Assembly: GCF_012932915.1 (NCBI RefSeq)
Contig: NZ_VCQU01000001.1
Coordinates: 124,001 to 188,000, forward strand
Direction of reading: 5' to 3'
DNA length: 64,000 nucleotides
Source: Antrihabitans stalactiti
GTDB lineage: Bacteria > Actinomycetota > Actinomycetes > Mycobacteriales > Mycobacteriaceae
Shown here piece after piece: positions 62,329 to 64,000 of the stretch. A model generated the notes under the pieces. It saw only the letters and a program-made list of their open reading frames with translations. It had not been told where the DNA came from and searched no databases. The position numbers were made by a program, and so were the translations under genes. Within the stretch, counting starts at the first letter, position 1. Each line of letters begins with the position of its first letter.

Positions 62329-63555
62329 CTAACGACCGCTGTCGAGGATCCCGCTATCCAGCGCCTTCTGGATGTTGCGCAGGTGCTCGTTGTAGTCGGC
62401 GGTGAACAAGGTGGTTCCCTGCTTGTCGATCGTCACGAAGTACAGCCAATCGCCTGGCGCCGGACTCTCCACCGCCTTCAAAGCCTCGACGCTCGGCGAG
62501 GCGATCGGCGTCGCCGGCAAGCCCGCCATTGCGTAGGTGTTCCACGGCGTCTTGCGTTCGCGGTCGGCGTCGGTCGTCGCGACTTCCGTCGTGTCCAGCG
62601 AGTAGTTGACCGTCGAGTCGAACTGCAGCGGCTGATTCACCTTGAGGCGGTTGACGATCACTCGCGCCACCTTCGGGAAGTCGGCCGGCAGCGATTCACG
62701 TTCGGTCAACGACGCCGCGATGAGCATCTGGTACGGGTCGAGGCCGGAGTTCTTACCGGCGGTCTTGATTCCGGTCTCGTCGTAGAGCTCGGCGCTCTGG
62801 CTCACGAGGTATTTCAGAATGTCGATAGGCGACGCGGTCGGGTCGAAATCCCAGCTACCCGCGGCGATGAGTCCTTCGAGCTGGCGTTTCGGATCCGGCA
62901 CCGATTTCACGCTGGCCAGGGCCCAATCCGGGACGCCGAGAGCGGCTAGATCCGAGCTGGACCCCGCCGCATCGAGATCTTGATAGTTGACGCATTTCTG
63001 CGGTTGCGTGCCGTAGCAGCTCGCCTTCGCGATCTTGGTGTAAATGCCTTCTTTGATGGCGTCGGTGTTCACGTCGCGCGAATCGTGCAGCTGACGGCCC
63101 TCGGAGATCACCAACTTGCCGACCCGCGAGGTGGGGTCGACCATGGTCGTGACCGCCTCGTCGGCAGACATCTTTTCTTTCAACGAGTAGAAGCCGGGCT
63201 CGATGACACTCATCGCCGGGCTCTGCACTGCGGCCTCGTAGAAGGCCTCCCAGCTCGCCACGACATCCTTGGCAGCCATCGTCTGGGCGATCTTCTCGGC
63301 CGTATCACCGGGATGCACCTGCACGATGACGAGTTTTCCGCCCGGACCCGGGTAGTCGGCCGCCACGGCCTGCTTGTCGAAGAACGGCGGCAGGTCGAGC
63401 AGTTTCGCGACGAAACCCGCACCGAGAACCAACACGATGATCGCTGACAGCGCGAGGACGATGCGGCCGCGTTTGCGCCGTTTTTCGGCGTCCTGCGCGG
63501 CGCGCGCATGGATGCGCGTCGGTCCAGGCCTCGATGTAGATGGCGGATAGCTCAC
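62329..63555 (-). CDS. mltG: Endolytic murein transglycosylase MltG
   Basis: Cuts nascent glycan strands in the periplasmic side of the membrane, helping set glycan length. The 408-residue protein has a basic cytosolic start ([16 protein letters not shown]), one membrane helix ([20 protein letters not shown]), a LysM-like domain and the YceG domain with the catalytic glutamate in [13 protein letters not shown]. The start is GTG 63555, sharing GTGA with the ruvX stop. The longer frame upstream is rejected. Confidence 0.93.
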   Translation of the reverse strand: MSYPPSTSRPGPTRIHARAAQDAEKRRKRGRIVLALSAIIVLVLGAGFVAKLLDLPPFFDKQAVAADYPGPGGKLVIVQVHPGDTAEKIAQTMAAKDVVASWEAFYEAAVQSPAMSVIEPGFYSLKEKMSADEAVTTMVDPTSRVGKLVISEGRQLHDSRDVNTDAIKEGIYTKIAKASCYGTQPQKCVNYQDLDAAGSSSDLAALGVPDWALASVKSVPDPKRQLEGLIAAGSWDFDPTASPIDILKYLVSQSAELYDETGIKTAGKNSGLDPYQMLIAASLTERESLPADFPKVARVIVNRLKVNQPLQFDSTVNYSLDTTEVATTDADRERKTPWNTYAMAGLPATPIASPSVEALKAVESPAPGDWLYFVTIDKQGTTLFTADYNEHLRNIQKALDSGILDSGR

Positions 63556-64000
63556 TTGTCGCCCCCGGAATCCTGTGCCTTCACATTGCTCCGTTCGTCG
63601 AGCCAACCTTGCAAAATCGACACCGCGGCAGCCTGATCGATGACGTGCCGCTGGCCCTTCGAGCGCACTCCGCTCTCGCGCAGGGCGCGCGCTGCAGACA
63701 CCGTAGTCAACCGTTCATCGGTCAGTCGCACCGGTATCGGTGCCAACCGCTCGCGAAGCCGTTCGGCGAACTGCACCGCCGTTTCGGCCGCGGCACCATG
63801 CGCGCCCCGAAGTGTTCGTGGCAAACCGACGACTACCTCGACGGCCTCATACTCGCAAACGATCGCTTCGATACGGCGCAGATCGGGGGCATTTCCGGTC
63901 TCGTCCTTGGAACGCTGAACTGTTTCCACTGGAGTGGCGAGAATGCCGTCAGGATCGCACGACGCGACGCCGATCCGGACGCTCCCGACATCGATTCCGA
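63552..64000 (-). CDS. ruvX: RuvX/YqgF Holliday junction resolvase-like, N-terminus cut by window end
   Basis: A RNase H-fold nuclease needed for 16S rRNA 3' processing and possibly Holliday junctions. The frame is open to the window end; the last bases encode [13 protein letters not shown], the conserved first strand, so only a few residues are missing. The frame then reads [20 protein letters not shown] and [13 protein letters not shown]. It overlaps mltG by 4 bases. AlaS is the usual upstream neighbour and should lie just outside the window. Confidence 0.93.
   Translation of the reverse strand, partial: GIDVGSVRIGVASCDPDGILATPVETVQRSKDETGNAPDLRRIEAIVCEYEAVEVVVGLPRTLRGAHGAAAETAVQFAERLRERLAPIPVRLTDERLTTVSAARALRESGVRSKGQRHVIDQAAAVSILQGWLDERSNVKAQDSGGDK

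Overview
The window is a high-GC, gene-dense actinobacterial chromosome segment. Gene content and order point to Mycobacteriales, most like Nocardiaceae (Rhodococcus or Nocardia relatives). The markers are actinobacterial integration host factor (mihF) before gmk-rpoZ-coaBC-metK, the OpcA partner of G6PDH, WhiA/YvcK/RapZ next to uvrC, a PriA without a Walker A motif, WXG100-like secretion proteins, and a pyrR-pyrB-pyrC-PH-carA-carB-pyrF operon. Genus assignment is inference; no rRNA or tRNA gene was seen. Nearly all genes are core metabolism on the minus strand. Gaps between genes are short; the two largest are 3670-3967 and 37802-38079, both just under 300 bases.

Layout. 1-3669 (+): end of tal, then zwf-opcA-pgl, the oxidative pentose phosphate operon. 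3670-4683: large palindrome, an operator-like palindrome, a MarR-type regulator and a small two-repeat protein. 4684-14000 (-): ppc, secG and the glycolytic genes tpiA-pgk-gap, then whiA-yvcK-rapZ. 14112-17499 (-): a cytochrome P450 lying between rapZ and uvrC. 17544-25010: lipoprotein gamma-glutamyltransferase (+), PH-domain protein, ribH-ribBA-ribE-ribD, a divergent pair of small unknowns, rpe. 25048-36883: YjbR-like protein, cyclase-fold protein, rsmB-fmt-def (tRNA formylation and deformylation), secreted lipase, PadR regulator, GNAT, priA-metK-coaBC-rpoZ. 36880-47706: gmk-mihF, an F420-type oxidoreductase, then the pyrimidine operon headed by pyrR with a PyrR-binding RNA loop just before its ribosome binding site. 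47871-50970 (+): NfeD, flotillin and a divergent serpin. 51097-53249 (-): nusB-efp-pepQ. 53299-56924: membrane protein, DUF1353 protein and a lower-GC four-gene cassette with type VII secretion features. 56925-64000: aroB-aroK-aroC, a DUF692 (MNIO) oxidase with a coupled partner gene, prepilin peptidase, aroE-mltG and the start-truncated ruvX.

Two regulatory themes recur. At twelve genes a TANNNT -10-like hexamer sits exactly 6 or 7 bases before the chosen start codon, implying leaderless mRNAs; this helped pick starts. The gaps between genes also hold several families of 50-64 bp palindromes, including two 51-bp copies of one element and two adjacent 58-bp hairpins. The least ordinary loci are the MNIO pair (59894-61047), the type VII-like cassette (54691-56924), the flotillin-serpin operon (47871-50970) and these palindromes.
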